NCBI GenBank assembly: GCA_934129945.1
Contig: CAKOXC010000002.1
Coordinates: 62,001 to 126,000, forward strand
Length of the DNA stretch: 64,000 bases
Reading direction: 5' to 3'
Source of the DNA: an uncultured Bacilli bacterium
GTDB lineage: Bacteria; Bacillota_I; Bacilli_A; RF39; UBA660
Of this stretch, positions 1-8,630 are shown one piece after another (position 1 is the first letter of the stretch; each line of letters opens with the position of its first letter). Below the pieces are notes generated by a model that was not told where the DNA came from, made no database searches, and was given only the letters and a program-made list of their open reading frames with translations. The position numbers were made by a program, and so were the translations under genes.

Positions 1-494
1 TTGCTAAAGAATTAATAAAAAAAGTTAATTATAAGACATTTATTCTAACTAACAAAGATTTTAACGATTATACTAAAAAAGGATATAACATGAATAAGAT
101 AAAAGCAATTCTTCATAATAAAGTATTATATTCTATAAAAGAAAATCATATGAACGATTATGATAAGATAGTTGTTGACCAATTTGTTTATCCTAAGAAA
201 TATTTTGAACATATAAACGAAGCCACTAACAAAGTGACCGATATTTCCTTCACGCCCCGTGCTGAAAGCAAATGTTTATCAGTTGCTTGCTCTTCTATAA
301 TTAGTAGATATATCTTTCTTCATGAAATGGATAAATTATCAAAAGAACTTAATATTACTCTACCTAAGGGAGCAAATGATATAGTTGATGATATAGGATT
401 TGAAATTGTTAAAAAATATGGTTTTGATAAGTTATATGAAGTTGCTAAAATAAATTTTAAAAATACAGAAAAAATTAAAGATAAGATGGAATAA
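1..494 (+). CDS. rnhC: Ribonuclease HIII, C-terminal part (cut by window start)
   Basis: RNase HIII removes RNA from RNA-DNA hybrids. The frame is open from base 3 with no stop before the first ATG at 90, so the gene begins outside the window and about 163 residues are visible. What is seen matches the end of the family: a DQF...PK..F segment, then a K/E-rich patch followed by LSVACSSIISRY, EMDKLSKELN, LPKGAND and a closing AKINFKNTEK. The start at 90 is an internal Met. The gene faces holA tail to tail across a short hairpin. A type HII enzyme (rnhB) lies at 45.1-45.8 kb, so the genome has both, as in Bacillus subtilis. Identity is from recognised motifs, not a search. Confidence 0.88.
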   Translation, partial: AKELIKKVNYKTFILTNKDFNDYTKKGYNMNKIKAILHNKVLYSIKENHMNDYDKIVVDQFVYPKKYFEHINEATNKVTDISFTPRAESKCLSVACSSIISRYIFLHEMDKLSKELNITLPKGANDIVDDIGFEIVKKYGFDKLYEVAKINFKNTEKIKDKME

Positions 495-507
495 TATTTT
501 CCATCTT
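483..507. terminator. Bidirectional terminator between rnhC and holA
   Basis: An 8-bp stem AAGATGGA/TCCATCTT with a 9-base loop overlaps the rnhC stop and is followed by T residues. It sits between two convergent genes. Confidence 0.7.
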
Positions 508-508
508 T

Positions 509-1450
509 TTAATTAAACATCTTTAATAAATAAGTTTTAAATAGTGTAATTTTATCAAAGTATATTGATTTCATTTGAATATCACATTCATTTAGATTTA
601 AAATGTTATTTTCAAGTTCATCATAAGTATATTTAAAACTATTTTTTAGCATTTTTTCCACTTGCCAATTCTGCAATTTCAATTCACGAGAAATACTCAT
701 TAAATCTCTTTTATCATCATATAAAGTTTTTGTGCAATATAATAAACGATATTCACGTGCAAGAAGAATTACCAAAGAAATTGGTTCTACTTTCAGAAGG
801 GATAAATCATCAAGTAATTTAAAAGCTTTTTCTAAATCATTATTTATAACCGCTTCTATAAATTTAAAATTATTATCATCAATATTATTAGAAATAATTT
901 TTTTTACATCATTAAATGATATTTTACAAGGATTATCATAATATAATTTTAACTTTTCTAGTTCATTATATATTAAATCATAATTATTTAAACAATTATT
1001 TATTATATAATTTATACTATCACTTTCAATCGAAAAGCCATCGCTTTTTAAATTATTTCTAATTTTGTTAGCCAAATCGTTAAAACTTAGTTTTGGAATT
1101 TCAATATACGAATATTTTTCTTTAATTAACTTAGTTACTTTTTTTCTTGTATCACATTTATCATTATAAGTAAAAATTAATATAGTATTTTCATTAGGAC
1201 TCTCTAAATATTTTAATAATAGTTCTGTCTTTTTTTCTGCAATCTTACCACTTCCAAAGATATTTGCATTTTTAACTACTATTACTCTTTTATCATTGAA
1301 CATAGAAACATATTGAGCTTCAATTAAAATATCTTCTAACTCTACATTATTCAAATCAAAAGTTTCAATGTTTGCCTCTTTTTTTAATATTTTTTTTAAT
1401 TCTTCATCTATTAATTTAATACTATCACTTGTAATCAAATATATATTCAT
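509..1450 (-). CDS. holA: DNA polymerase III delta subunit
   Basis: HolA opens and loads the sliding clamp as part of the clamp-loader complex. The 313-residue protein has the usual family length, starts MNIYLITSDS, and contains the N-terminal NYDLIYNELEKLKLY and VEPISLVILLAREYR segments typical of delta subunits in low-GC Gram-positives. In B. subtilis holA (yqeN) lies downstream of comEC. Here it is still downstream of comEA-comEC, but a DinD gene and a broken DUF1016 gene lie in between, which supports both the identity and the idea that those two genes were inserted. Confidence 0.9.
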   Translation of the reverse strand: MNIYLITSDSIKLIDEELKKILKKEANIETFDLNNVELEDILIEAQYVSMFNDKRVIVVKNANIFGSGKIAEKKTELLLKYLESPNENTILIFTYNDKCDTRKKVTKLIKEKYSYIEIPKLSFNDLANKIRNNLKSDGFSIESDSINYIINNCLNNYDLIYNELEKLKLYYDNPCKISFNDVKKIISNNIDDNNFKFIEAVINNDLEKAFKLLDDLSLLKVEPISLVILLAREYRLLYCTKTLYDDKRDLMSISRELKLQNWQVEKMLKNSFKYTYDELENNILNLNECDIQMKSIYFDKITLFKTYLLKMFN

Positions 1451-1537
1451 ATAACCACCACTTTAATTTTACCAAATTTTTACTATTAAATAAATAATAT
1501 TAATTTCTTTTGTGATCTTTTAATAGGATAACTTATC

Positions 1538-2427
1538 TTATAATAATTTATATTTTCTAGCAATTATTCTATCATCAGAGCAATATTTTATTATATATTC
1601 ATTATCTTGTTTACATATTATCACTCCAACCGTTTTATTTTCTTCAATTGTTTTAATATTTGAATTAATATAATTCATATACATCATAATCTGGCCTATA
1701 TGCTCTTTTTTTAATTCTGTTACTTTTAATTCAACTACTACATAACACTTATATTTTATATTATAAAGTAATAAATCAATATAATTATATCGGTCATCTA
1801 ATTTAATTTTATATTCACCACCTATAAAACTAAATGAATTACCAAGTTCTTTCATAAAAGATTCAATATCTTCCAAAATTAAATTATGTAATGCTTTCTC
1901 AGTAACTATTTCAGTATTATTTCTATTTCTAATTAGTATGGGATTTGGTACTAAATCTTTACTTTAATTTTATCTTTAGAAACTATTTTATTTTTAGTTT
2001 CAATTGGCATTCTTTGATATTCCTTGTTTTTAATTTTTTCTCTTAATTCTCTTTTAGATAAATTTCTTTCATATGCAATATTAATATAATATATCAATTC
2101 ATTATCGTCTTTAATTGATAATAATTCAGAATAATGGCTCCAAGACAATTTGGTCGCCAGTGGCGACCATTTTTCATTTTTGAATATTCTATAATATTGT
2201 CTAATACGTCTCAATGTTCTCTCGTTATACTTTTTCCCAAACTCAATAGCCAGTCTATTTGAATAATCATTTAAAATATTATCTCCATACTTACTGCCAG
2301 CTTCATCCAGCAATTTACCAACTTCAAAGTATATAATAACTTTATGCCTTTCTTTTGAATAATCTTTTACTTTTGAATATATTTCATTATCAATTAATTT
2401 GTTTTTTATCTCATTGTAATAATTCAT
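1538..2427 (-). pseudogene. DUF1016 (YhcG-type PD-(D/E)XK) nuclease, frameshifted
   Basis: Two adjacent frames make one protein. 1951-2427 encodes the DUF1016 N-terminal domain (KYNERTLRRIRQYYRIF, WSHYSELLSI, NLSKRELREKI). 1538-1876 encodes the C-terminal nuclease-like domain (FSFIGGEYKIKLDD, IDLLLYN, CYVVVELK, IGQIMMYMNYI). The second frame stays open upstream of its first Met and reads KDLVPNPILIRN, overlapping the end of the first frame. Adding one A to the A-run near 1958-1961 would join them. This is therefore a 1-base deletion (or a sequencing error, or less likely programmed slippage). DUF1016 proteins are accessory nucleases often found near restriction or mobile genes. The gene sits directly downstream of dinD. 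Confidence 0.8.
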
Positions 2428-2432
2428 GTCTA

Positions 2433-2481
2433 CTCCTTTCTATAGACTATAATTTGCAATTCTTAATTTATTATTTTAATT
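2433..2481. repeat. Imperfect 50-bp direct repeat, copy 1 (dinD side of DUF1016)
   Basis: This stretch matches 3299-3348 at about 43 of 50 positions. It runs from the dinD stop into the Shine-Dalgarno region of the DUF1016 gene. The other copy covers the comEC 3' end and the dinD ribosome-binding site, so the two copies bracket dinD. Confidence 0.7.
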
Positions 2482-3289
2482 CATTATTATCTTTTTCTAA
2501 TTCTTTTAAACTTTTTTCTGGTGTTTTTAATTCTTCTGGCATAGTTCCTCCCAATCTTTTAATACTATTTCTAACTTCTTTACCTACTTCAAAATGAACA
2601 GAATTTGCAGTATATTCATTATCCACATTGTCTCTTTTTAATTTAGCATCAGTTTGAGCAATTCTAAATATATTATCTGCAAGTTCTTCACTACCCATAT
2701 TATCTAATATATCTTCTCTATATCTAAGTTTCTTTCTTTTAAAAATAACATCGGCTGTTTCACCATTATAAAGTCCTTTATATCCCGCATTATGAAATCT
2801 TGCTAAATCTTTTACACCAATTTTCACTGCTGTTTTATTTAAATTAAAATTTCCTTTTCTTGCTTGATTTCTTCTATATAATCTTTTTTCATTTTCTGTC
2901 AATTCATTATAATTTTTTTCACTTAGTTCTTGTTTTCTTGTTTGAATGGCAAAATAAGTTTGACCTAAAGCAATTATCTTCTTTTTAGGATTAGCATTTT
3001 GAACTATTAAATAGCATATATATCTAGTTAATTTATAATCCTTGATAAATTCTTCTTTACCTTTGCCATTTTTTATTGGCTTCCTGACTTCAGGAAGCCA
3101 ATATAAATTATCATTGCTACTATTTTTGTAAGATGCAACTGCTTTCTTAATTACGTTATTAAAATTTTCCCACTTGCTATATTCAAGCAATGGCATTAAT
3201 TCTCTTGCTAACCAATATTCTTCACCATTTTTATCTATATGTTTAACATTTTCAAATACTTTTTCTGTGTATTTCTTCAATCCATTCAT
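2471..3289 (-). CDS. dinD: DinD-type DNA damage-inducible protein (copy 1)
   Basis: Related to E. coli DinD, which affects RecA-dependent recombination. Recognised by the conserved run RYICYLIVQNA, ALGQTYFAIQTRKQEL, NEKRLYRRNQ, FHNAGYKGLYNGE, LRYREDILDNMGSEELADN, HFEVGKEVR and GGTMPEEL. The start chosen is the ATG at 3289 (272 residues), 8 bases after a strong AAAGGAGG; an upstream GTG-type start would overlap comEC. The SD begins just after the comEC stop, so the gene may be read with the comEAC operon. A second intact copy is at 50.2-51.1 kb and a decayed third at 52.1-52.3 kb. Confidence 0.85.
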   Translation of the reverse strand: MNGLKKYTEKVFENVKHIDKNGEEYWLARELMPLLEYSKWENFNNVIKKAVASYKNSSNDNLYWLPEVRKPIKNGKGKEEFIKDYKLTRYICYLIVQNANPKKKIIALGQTYFAIQTRKQELSEKNYNELTENEKRLYRRNQARKGNFNLNKTAVKIGVKDLARFHNAGYKGLYNGETADVIFKRKKLRYREDILDNMGSEELADNIFRIAQTDAKLKRDNVDNEYTANSVHFEVGKEVRNSIKRLGGTMPEELKTPEKSLKELEKDNNELK

Positions 3290-3298
3290 TTTATCATC

Positions 3299-3348
3299 CT
3301 CCTTTCTATGGACTACAAGTCTCAATTTTTAATTTATTATTTTTAATT
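3299..3348. repeat. Imperfect 50-bp direct repeat, copy 2 (comEC 3' end)
   Basis: Partner of 2433-2481. It contains the last codons and stop of comEC and the AAAGGAG that serves dinD. Confidence 0.7.
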
Positions 3349-5342
3349 TTAAACATAATACTACCATTTTTATCTGTTCTATATATTTTTGAATCCTGTA
3401 ATGTATCTAAAACTTCTTTATTCGGATGGCCATACCCATTATTCTTTCCAACACTGATTATGGAATATTTAGGATTTATATAATCAATAAATTCTTTTCC
3501 ACTGCTTGTCTTAGAACCATGGTGTCCAATTTTTAATACATCGATATCAGATAAATCATAATTATTTATTATATCCTTTTCTCTTGCTATTCCAGCATCT
3601 CCCATAAATAAAAATTTATAATTATTTAACTTTGTATAAATAACATTGCTATTATTATTTTCATTATCATATTCTTTTGTATTTAAAAAATATAATTTAC
3701 TATTATTAATATCTAAATTCTGAATACAAGAAGAATATTTAATATTATTTTTATCTAATAAATTCATCAAATTTATTTCTAAATCATTATAAGATCCACA
3801 ATTAAATACCACTTGTTCTACTTTAAAGTCACTAACTAAATTGACTGCTTCTCCCATATGATCGTAGTCTCCATGAGTAATTATTAATTTTGTAATTTTA
3901 GTAATACCAAAACTTTTTAAAAATGTAATTAATTGCTCTGAATCTTTATATTCTTTTGTTTTTTCTTGCCAGGATTCTTTTTGATAGGTAGTTTTACCAC
4001 CTGTATCAATCATTACTACGTCTTTGTGTTTTGGACTTATAATTACTTCACAATCACCTTGACCTGCATCTAAATAATAAATATAATAGTTGCTATTAAA
4101 TAAATAACTAAATTTAGTTATTACTACTAAGACTGGTAAAAATAGCAATAATTTTTTGTTCTTTGTTTTTATAAATAAAATCAGGAAAACATAATATATT
4201 AAAATTATAATTAAATTCATTTTACCAGTAGTTATTATAAAAGCTAATTTTTCTAATAAAAAATTACTGTATTCTAGTATTACTATTAAGATATGTAAAA
4301 TACTATCTAAAAATGGAAAAATAAAAGAAAGTAATAAAAATGGGTAAAGAATATATGAAACAAATGGTACTATTAAAATATTAATAAATATTGAGATTAA
4401 ATTAAATTCAAAATTATTGTAAAGAGTTATTGGTAAAGACAATAAAAAAGCAAATATTGAAAGACTTATAATACATTTTGGTTTAATTAAAAATAAACCA
4501 AGTGTTATTATAAATGAATATTGGAATCCAACATCTAATATTAAAAATGGATTTATTAAAATTAAAATAAAGGCTGTATAAAAAAGTAATTTTGAATTAT
4601 TAAAATCTTTGAATAAATTTATATTTTTTAAAGTATAAAATATAGTAACTCTTAAAACAGAAGACGTAAACATTACTAAAAAACTATAAATATATAAAAA
4701 TATTACGATGAATTTATTATTGAACTTTAATTTATTAAATATAAGAATAAGCATGCTTATATGCATGCCTGAAATAGCAAATAAATGGGTTATTCCATTG
4801 GTTTTATATAAATTGTATACATTACTCTCTAAAAGGCTTTTATCACCTAGGATAAAGGTATAAAAATATTTAGAATCCTTTCTATTATCAATCATTTTTA
4901 TGATAAAATTCTTTAATTTATAAAAAATATTATTCTTTTTAATTATTTTAACTGTCTTTGTATTCATGATAAGATTTATATTTTTAGATTTTAAATATTT
5001 TTTATAATTAAAGTTATTAGTAATAGTATTATTAACTGGTTCATTAACTGAACCAGTAGTTTTTATAGTATATCCTAACTCAAGATTATTCTCTAAATAC
5101 TTTTTTTCACTTTCTGTTTTTATATAGTAATTTGCTATTATTTTTTGTTTATTCTTTAACTGCATTGAAAGTTTATCACCATCTATTTTATAAGCTACTA
5201 AAACACCATTAAATTTATCTATATTTAAATTAGAATTTTTTATATTAAAATTTAGTATAATATAAACAGATAACATTATAAATAAAATAATTAATGTAAT
5301 ATTAGATTGTAATATTTGATTTAATTTTTTCAAACAATGCAT
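3306..5342 (-). CDS. comEC: ComEC/Rec2-type DNA uptake channel
   Basis: ComEC forms the membrane channel that takes up single-stranded DNA during transformation. The 678-residue protein has N-terminal membrane segments, an OB-like region (about 45-130), a multi-helix competence domain containing GITHLFAISGMHISML, and from about residue 425 a metallo-beta-lactamase-like domain: YLDAGQGDCEVI, the metal motif THGDYDH, GDAG and LKIGHHGSKTSS. The start overlaps the end of comEA by 41 bases, which implies translational coupling. All parts needed for function appear intact, although the downstream junction was altered by the dinD insertion. Confidence 0.93.
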   Translation of the reverse strand: MHCLKKLNQILQSNITLIILFIMLSVYIILNFNIKNSNLNIDKFNGVLVAYKIDGDKLSMQLKNKQKIIANYYIKTESEKKYLENNLELGYTIKTTGSVNEPVNNTITNNFNYKKYLKSKNINLIMNTKTVKIIKKNNIFYKLKNFIIKMIDNRKDSKYFYTFILGDKSLLESNVYNLYKTNGITHLFAISGMHISMLILIFNKLKFNNKFIVIFLYIYSFLVMFTSSVLRVTIFYTLKNINLFKDFNNSKLLFYTAFILILINPFLILDVGFQYSFIITLGLFLIKPKCIISLSIFAFLLSLPITLYNNFEFNLISIFINILIVPFVSYILYPFLLLSFIFPFLDSILHILIVILEYSNFLLEKLAFIITTGKMNLIIILIYYVFLILFIKTKNKKLLLFLPVLVVITKFSYLFNSNYYIYYLDAGQGDCEVIISPKHKDVVMIDTGGKTTYQKESWQEKTKEYKDSEQLITFLKSFGITKITKLIITHGDYDHMGEAVNLVSDFKVEQVVFNCGSYNDLEINLMNLLDKNNIKYSSCIQNLDINNSKLYFLNTKEYDNENNNSNVIYTKLNNYKFLFMGDAGIAREKDIINNYDLSDIDVLKIGHHGSKTSSGKEFIDYINPKYSIISVGKNNGYGHPNKEVLDTLQDSKIYRTDKNGSIMFKIKNNKLKIETCSP

Positions 5343-6063
5343 CTCCTATACCTGAAACATTTTTTATATCATCAATTGTTTTAAAAGACCCATTAGTATT
5401 GCGATATTCAATAATAGCAGTAGCTTTCGATTCACCAATTGAATTTAATGTCATCAGTTCTTCTTTTGTTGCTGAATTAATTGAAATTAATTTATTTGTA
5501 TTTTGGCTACCAGAACTTACTTGTTCATTGGATTTTACAGAATTAGAGTTATCTAAGCTTTTACTTGTAGTTGTATTACTGTTAATAATAGATGCATTAT
5601 TTTCATTGCATTCATTTATGATAACACTATCACTTGTACATTCACTATTACTTGATAAACTATTTCCTTTAGTAATCTGAAGTAACTCATTTTTTGTAAA
5701 TACTTTAATAACCATTTGATCCTCTAATTTTTTACTTAAATTAAGATTACTCGTATCAGCATTCTTTTTTAATCCTCCAGCTAAATTTATTAAATCAATC
5801 ACATTACTTGTATTTTCCAATTCATAAACACCTGGATTTTTAATAGCTCCTTTTACATCAACTTTTATTTTATCATTTTGTTTCTTTTCTTCTTCTACAT
5901 TTTCTTTTAAAGTTTGAATATTTTGATTAGTAGTTTCATTTTTTATTGTTCTAACATTAAATGAACGATAAATGAGCACAATTATCCCTGTTAAAAGAAA
6001 TATAAATAACGATAAACAAATAATATTAAAATAATAGTCAATTATTTCTTTTATTTTATTCAT
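5302..6063 (-). CDS. comEA: ComEA-type competence DNA receptor
   Basis: Membrane-anchored DNA-binding protein that hands DNA to ComEC. 253 residues: one N-terminal membrane segment (about 8-32), a SLBB-type domain (VKGAIKNPGVYEL, VIDLINLAGGLKKNAD), a Ser/Asn-rich linker, and a C-terminal helix-hairpin-helix pair (INSATKEELMTLNSIGESKA and IDDIKNVSGIGDALFEKI). A good SD (GAAGGGGGTG) precedes the ATG. The promoter region contains one of three copies of a 64-66 bp repeat also found before an Rpn gene and the bacteriocin exporter. A ComN-like regulator of comE is encoded at 37.6 kb. Confidence 0.92.
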   Translation of the reverse strand: MNKIKEIIDYYFNIICLSLFIFLLTGIIVLIYRSFNVRTIKNETTNQNIQTLKENVEEEKKQNDKIKVDVKGAIKNPGVYELENTSNVIDLINLAGGLKKNADTSNLNLSKKLEDQMVIKVFTKNELLQITKGNSLSSNSECTSDSVIINECNENNASIINSNTTTSKSLDNSNSVKSNEQVSSGSQNTNKLISINSATKEELMTLNSIGESKATAIIEYRNTNGSFKTIDDIKNVSGIGDALFEKIKSNITI

Positions 6064-6074
6064 TTTTTCACCCC

Positions 6075-6140
6075 CTTCTACTATCTTATTACAAAAAAAT
6101 GTCTCATTTCCTTTTTTTTCTTATTAATTTCTTAAAAAAA
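6075..6140. repeat. 64-66 bp leader repeat, copy A (upstream of comEA)
   Basis: Read on the minus strand it starts with a T-run and TTAAGAAATTAATAAG, continues AAGGAAATGAGACA, a T-run and GTAATAAGATAGTAG, and ends 10-12 bases before the comEA start. 64 bases are identical to copy B at 7020-7085; copy C at 26733-26798 is close. It also encodes a tiny ATG-to-stop frame, MRHFFVIR, whose significance is unknown. Confidence 0.85.
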
Positions 6141-6152
6141 TCATTAAAAAAA

Positions 6153-6174
6153 AGCAAATATTAACTATTTTGCT
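6153..6174 (-). terminator. Terminator of the Rpn gene
   Basis: AGCAAA/TTTGCT stem overlapping the stop codon, followed on the minus strand by a run of eight T. Leader repeat copy A begins just beyond it. Confidence 0.6.
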
Positions 6175-7007
6175 ATTTTTTTGATTTCAGTAATATTTAG
6201 TCCTGTTAATCTAGAAATACTTTCTAAAGGTATTTTTTCATCAAGCATTTTCTTTGCTATTTCTATTTGCTTTTGATTAGATCCTTTTTCAATACCTTCT
6301 TCAATACCCTCTAATCTTTCACTATTTAAAATCATTTCTTGATCTTCTTCTGGATCAAATAATATCTCGGCAAATTCTTCTGCACTTAATTTCTTCTTAA
6401 ACTTTTCCATTATCTTACCCCTTATCTTACTTCCTTGTACAAGTTCTTCCATTTTTTTAATACTTGTACAATTTAGCATCGCAAGATTCTTTTCTTTCTC
6501 GCTAATATTATTATAATCCATTTCTTTATATTTGCCTAGATATATTTCATGTATTGTTATTTTTTCATCTCTTACTTTATTTTTCTCATCATACATTCTT
6601 TTGGTTGTATTTATTATATCTTCATCTATTTCACATAAATAGTTATTTATATTTATTTGATATAACTTAAATTCTTTTTTATAGTTCTTATCATATTTAA
6701 ATATTTGTAATATTACTTTTGCTACATAACATAAATTTCTATTATCTAGATAATCTCTTTTAAAATTATTAGCTTCAATATTTAAAAATGTATTTGATTC
6801 TTTATCTCTTAAACATAAATCTACTCTATTTCTTGTATCTTTTATATTTATAACCATCAATTCTTCACTCGTTAAATCAAAGCTATTTAAATCTAACTCG
6901 AAGTAATCTTTAAATATTTCATTTAATAATTCTCTAAATTCACTACATTCTTTAAACATACTTTTAAATATACAATCAGTAAGTAATGAGACTTTTTTCA
7001 TTTGCAT
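6165..7007 (-). CDS. Rpn/PD-(D/E)XK nuclease family putative transposase
   Basis: 280-residue member of the recombination-promoting nuclease (Rpn, YhgA-like) superfamily. Seen: an N-terminal TDCIFKSMF, the nuclease core RVDLCLRDKESNTFLNIEAN (catalytic-type D...E-x-N spacing), a mid-region YLGKYKEMDYNNISEKEKN, and a C-terminal EGIEEGIEKGSNQKQIEIAKKM tail ending in a small helix-turn-helix-like KIPLESISRLTGLNITEI. Rpn proteins nick DNA and promote RecA-independent recombination. The gene has its own AGGAGGTG SD and terminator and lies between two identical 64-bp repeats, so it could be a late arrival into the comEA-ftsW interval. Confidence 0.75.
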   Translation of the reverse strand: MQMKKVSLLTDCIFKSMFKECSEFRELLNEIFKDYFELDLNSFDLTSEELMVINIKDTRNRVDLCLRDKESNTFLNIEANNFKRDYLDNRNLCYVAKVILQIFKYDKNYKKEFKLYQININNYLCEIDEDIINTTKRMYDEKNKVRDEKITIHEIYLGKYKEMDYNNISEKEKNLAMLNCTSIKKMEELVQGSKIRGKIMEKFKKKLSAEEFAEILFDPEEDQEMILNSERLEGIEEGIEKGSNQKQIEIAKKMLDEKIPLESISRLTGLNITEIKKIAK

Positions 7008-7019
7008 TATTATTGCACC

Positions 7020-7085
7020 TCCTACTATCTTATTACAAAAAAATGTCTCATTTCCTTTTTTTTCTTATTAATTTCTTAAAAAAAT
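7020..7085. repeat. 64-66 bp leader repeat, copy B (upstream of the Rpn gene)
   Basis: Identical over 64 bases to copy A. It begins immediately after the ftsW terminator and ends at the SD of the Rpn gene, which is therefore flanked by direct repeats. Confidence 0.85.
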
Positions 7086-7100
7086 AGCAATTTCTTGCTA
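7085..7100 (-). terminator. ftsW terminator
   Basis: TAGCAA/TTGCTA stem with a 4-base loop followed on the minus strand by seven T, 15 bases past the ftsW stop. Confidence 0.7.
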
Positions 7101-7115
7101 ATTTTTTAAAAGTTT

Positions 7116-8270
7116 CTACTTTAGTACCATTTCTTGCTTTTCTTTAGCAATATTATTTTCAATTGAGACCCTTTGAACTACAAATAGCATTACAATTATA
7201 TTTATTGTAAAACTTCCTCCATAGCTTAATAATGGTAAAGGAACTCCTGTTAAAGGGATAACAGCAAGACTTCCTAAAAAATTAATTAATAAATGCATAA
7301 ATATTAGTGCAAAAGTTCCATAAGCTAAAATTGAACCTCGAAGCGTATATGATTTTTTAGCAACCCTTAATATACGGTAAAGTATATATAAATATCCTAA
7401 TATCATTAAAATTCCAAATATAAGTCCTAACTCTTCAACAATGATGGCAAAGATAAAGTCAGTATGAGCTTCAGGTAGATATAAATATTTTTGAGTGGAA
7501 TTACCGAGTCCTACCCCAAATAATCTACCATTATGCATTGCAATAAAACCATTACATACCTGATATCCGGTATCTTCTTTATATCTCTTACATGGTTCTT
7601 TAAATTTAAATCTAGCCATTTGAGTCTCATTAAAAAAATCATTACCAGAATTTATAAATACAATACCACCAATTATTAAAGCAATTCCTAAAAATTTTAA
7701 CAATCTTGTAAAATTATTTTTTTCAATAGGTAAAATAATAAATATTAAAAAAGTTATTCCTGCAAGAATTACGGCACCACCAAAATCTGGCTGCATACAA
7801 ATAAGTAAAAACATCACTATAGCAACTGCTATAGGAATTAAATAATTATACACATTAGTATTTTTTTTCTTTAAAATTCGATCATAAAAAACTGCCATAT
7901 AAATTATAATAATTGATTTAGCAAATTCAGTAGGTTGCAAATTAAAGAATCCTATTTTATACCAACTTTGAGCACCATTAGATATTCTACCATAAATAAA
8001 TAATCCAGCTAAAGCTGCAAGTATTCCTAAAACTAAAAATGGTGTAAAATACTTATATTTACTGGTTGGAAGTTTTAAAATTACAATTCCTATTATAAAA
8101 GATACTATAATAAATAACAATTGACGAATAAAAAAGTAATATGTTGAAACATGATACCTTAAAACAGCAGATACAGAAGACGCACTAAGTATCATAATAA
8201 GACCAAATACAGAATATAAAATTGTAAAAAATAATAATGGCTTATCCATTTTAGACAACATCTTCTTCAT
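7116..8270 (-). CDS. ftsW: FtsW/RodA/SpoVE family peptidoglycan glycosyltransferase
   Basis: Integral membrane SEDS protein that polymerises glycan strands with a class B PBP. 384 residues with about ten membrane helices. Family landmarks are present: YKIGFFNLQPTEFAK, MQPDFGGAVIL, the HNGRLFGVGLGNSTQKY loop, LPEAHTDFIFAIIVEELG, and the terminal PLTGVPLPLLSYGGS. The motif GNSTQKYLYLPEAHTDF favours FtsW/SpoVE over RodA. Because this is a spore former, it could be the division protein or the cortex protein SpoVE; sequence alone does not decide. The partner could be the class B PBP at 30.6-32.6 kb. Confidence 0.88.
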   Translation of the reverse strand: MKKMLSKMDKPLLFFTILYSVFGLIMILSASSVSAVLRYHVSTYYFFIRQLLFIIVSFIIGIVILKLPTSKYKYFTPFLVLGILAALAGLFIYGRISNGAQSWYKIGFFNLQPTEFAKSIIIIYMAVFYDRILKKKNTNVYNYLIPIAVAIVMFLLICMQPDFGGAVILAGITFLIFIILPIEKNNFTRLLKFLGIALIIGGIVFINSGNDFFNETQMARFKFKEPCKRYKEDTGYQVCNGFIAMHNGRLFGVGLGNSTQKYLYLPEAHTDFIFAIIVEELGLIFGILMILGYLYILYRILRVAKKSYTLRGSILAYGTFALIFMHLLINFLGSLAVIPLTGVPLPLLSYGGSFTINIIVMLFVVQRVSIENNIAKEKQEMVLK

Positions 8271-8347
8271 TTTCTACTCTCACCTATAATAATAATACCA
8301 TATTTATCTAATATTTAAAAACTTATTTAAATAAATTGGGATTTTTT

Positions 8348-8365
8348 AATGTCAAAATTGACATT
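8348..8365 (+). promoter_or_regulatory. Palindrome overlapping a -35 box before the YjcZ-like gene
   Basis: AATGTCAA and TTGACATT form perfect 8-bp arms separated by 2 bases. The right arm contains a consensus TTGACA. Possible -10 boxes follow, but spacing is not ideal. It could be an operator; no cognate regulator is visible. Confidence 0.35.
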
Positions 8366-8407
8366 TAACTAATAAACTATATTAGATACATAAAGGAGGT
8401 AATAAGT

Positions 8408-8596
8408 ATGTATTATTATGGAAACAATGGTTTCTATGGTGGAAGCCAAATGCCTTATTCTAATCCTTGCTGTAATACAGGTTATGCAGGATATACATCT
8501 GGTTACGGAATTGGCGCAGCAATATGGATAGTTCTATTTATCCTTCTAGTAATAATAATCGGCGCTGGTTGGAACTGGGGAAATAATAACAACTAA
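8408..8596 (+). CDS. YjcZ-like small Gly/Tyr-rich membrane peptide
   Basis: 62 residues: a Tyr/Gly/Asn-rich N-terminal half (YYYGNNGFYGG, two adjacent Cys), then one membrane helix AIWIVLFILLVIIIGAGW and an Asn tail. This is the architecture of the YjcZ/YjcZ_2 family of small sporulation-associated proteins in Bacilli, where a short variable head precedes F(I/A)(L/I)IVVLFILLIIVG. A perfect AAAGGAGGT SD precedes the ATG. Its role is not known; localisation in the developing spore is inferred from the family. Confidence 0.6.
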   Translation: MYYYGNNGFYGGSQMPYSNPCCNTGYAGYTSGYGIGAAIWIVLFILLVIIIGAGWNWGNNNN

Positions 8597-8625
8597 AAAA
8601 ATATCTCTTAATTGAGATATTTTTT
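8596..8625. terminator. Bidirectional terminator
   Basis: 12-bp stem AAAAAATATCTC/GAGATATTTTTT with a 6-base loop between the YjcZ-like gene and the convergent pilin-like gene. Confidence 0.85.
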
Positions 8626-8630
8626 AATTA

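Noticed and set aside
90..494. Treating the first plus-strand gene as complete from the ATG at 90
   Set aside because: The frame is open to the window edge and 134 residues would cover only the C-terminal part of RNase HIII.
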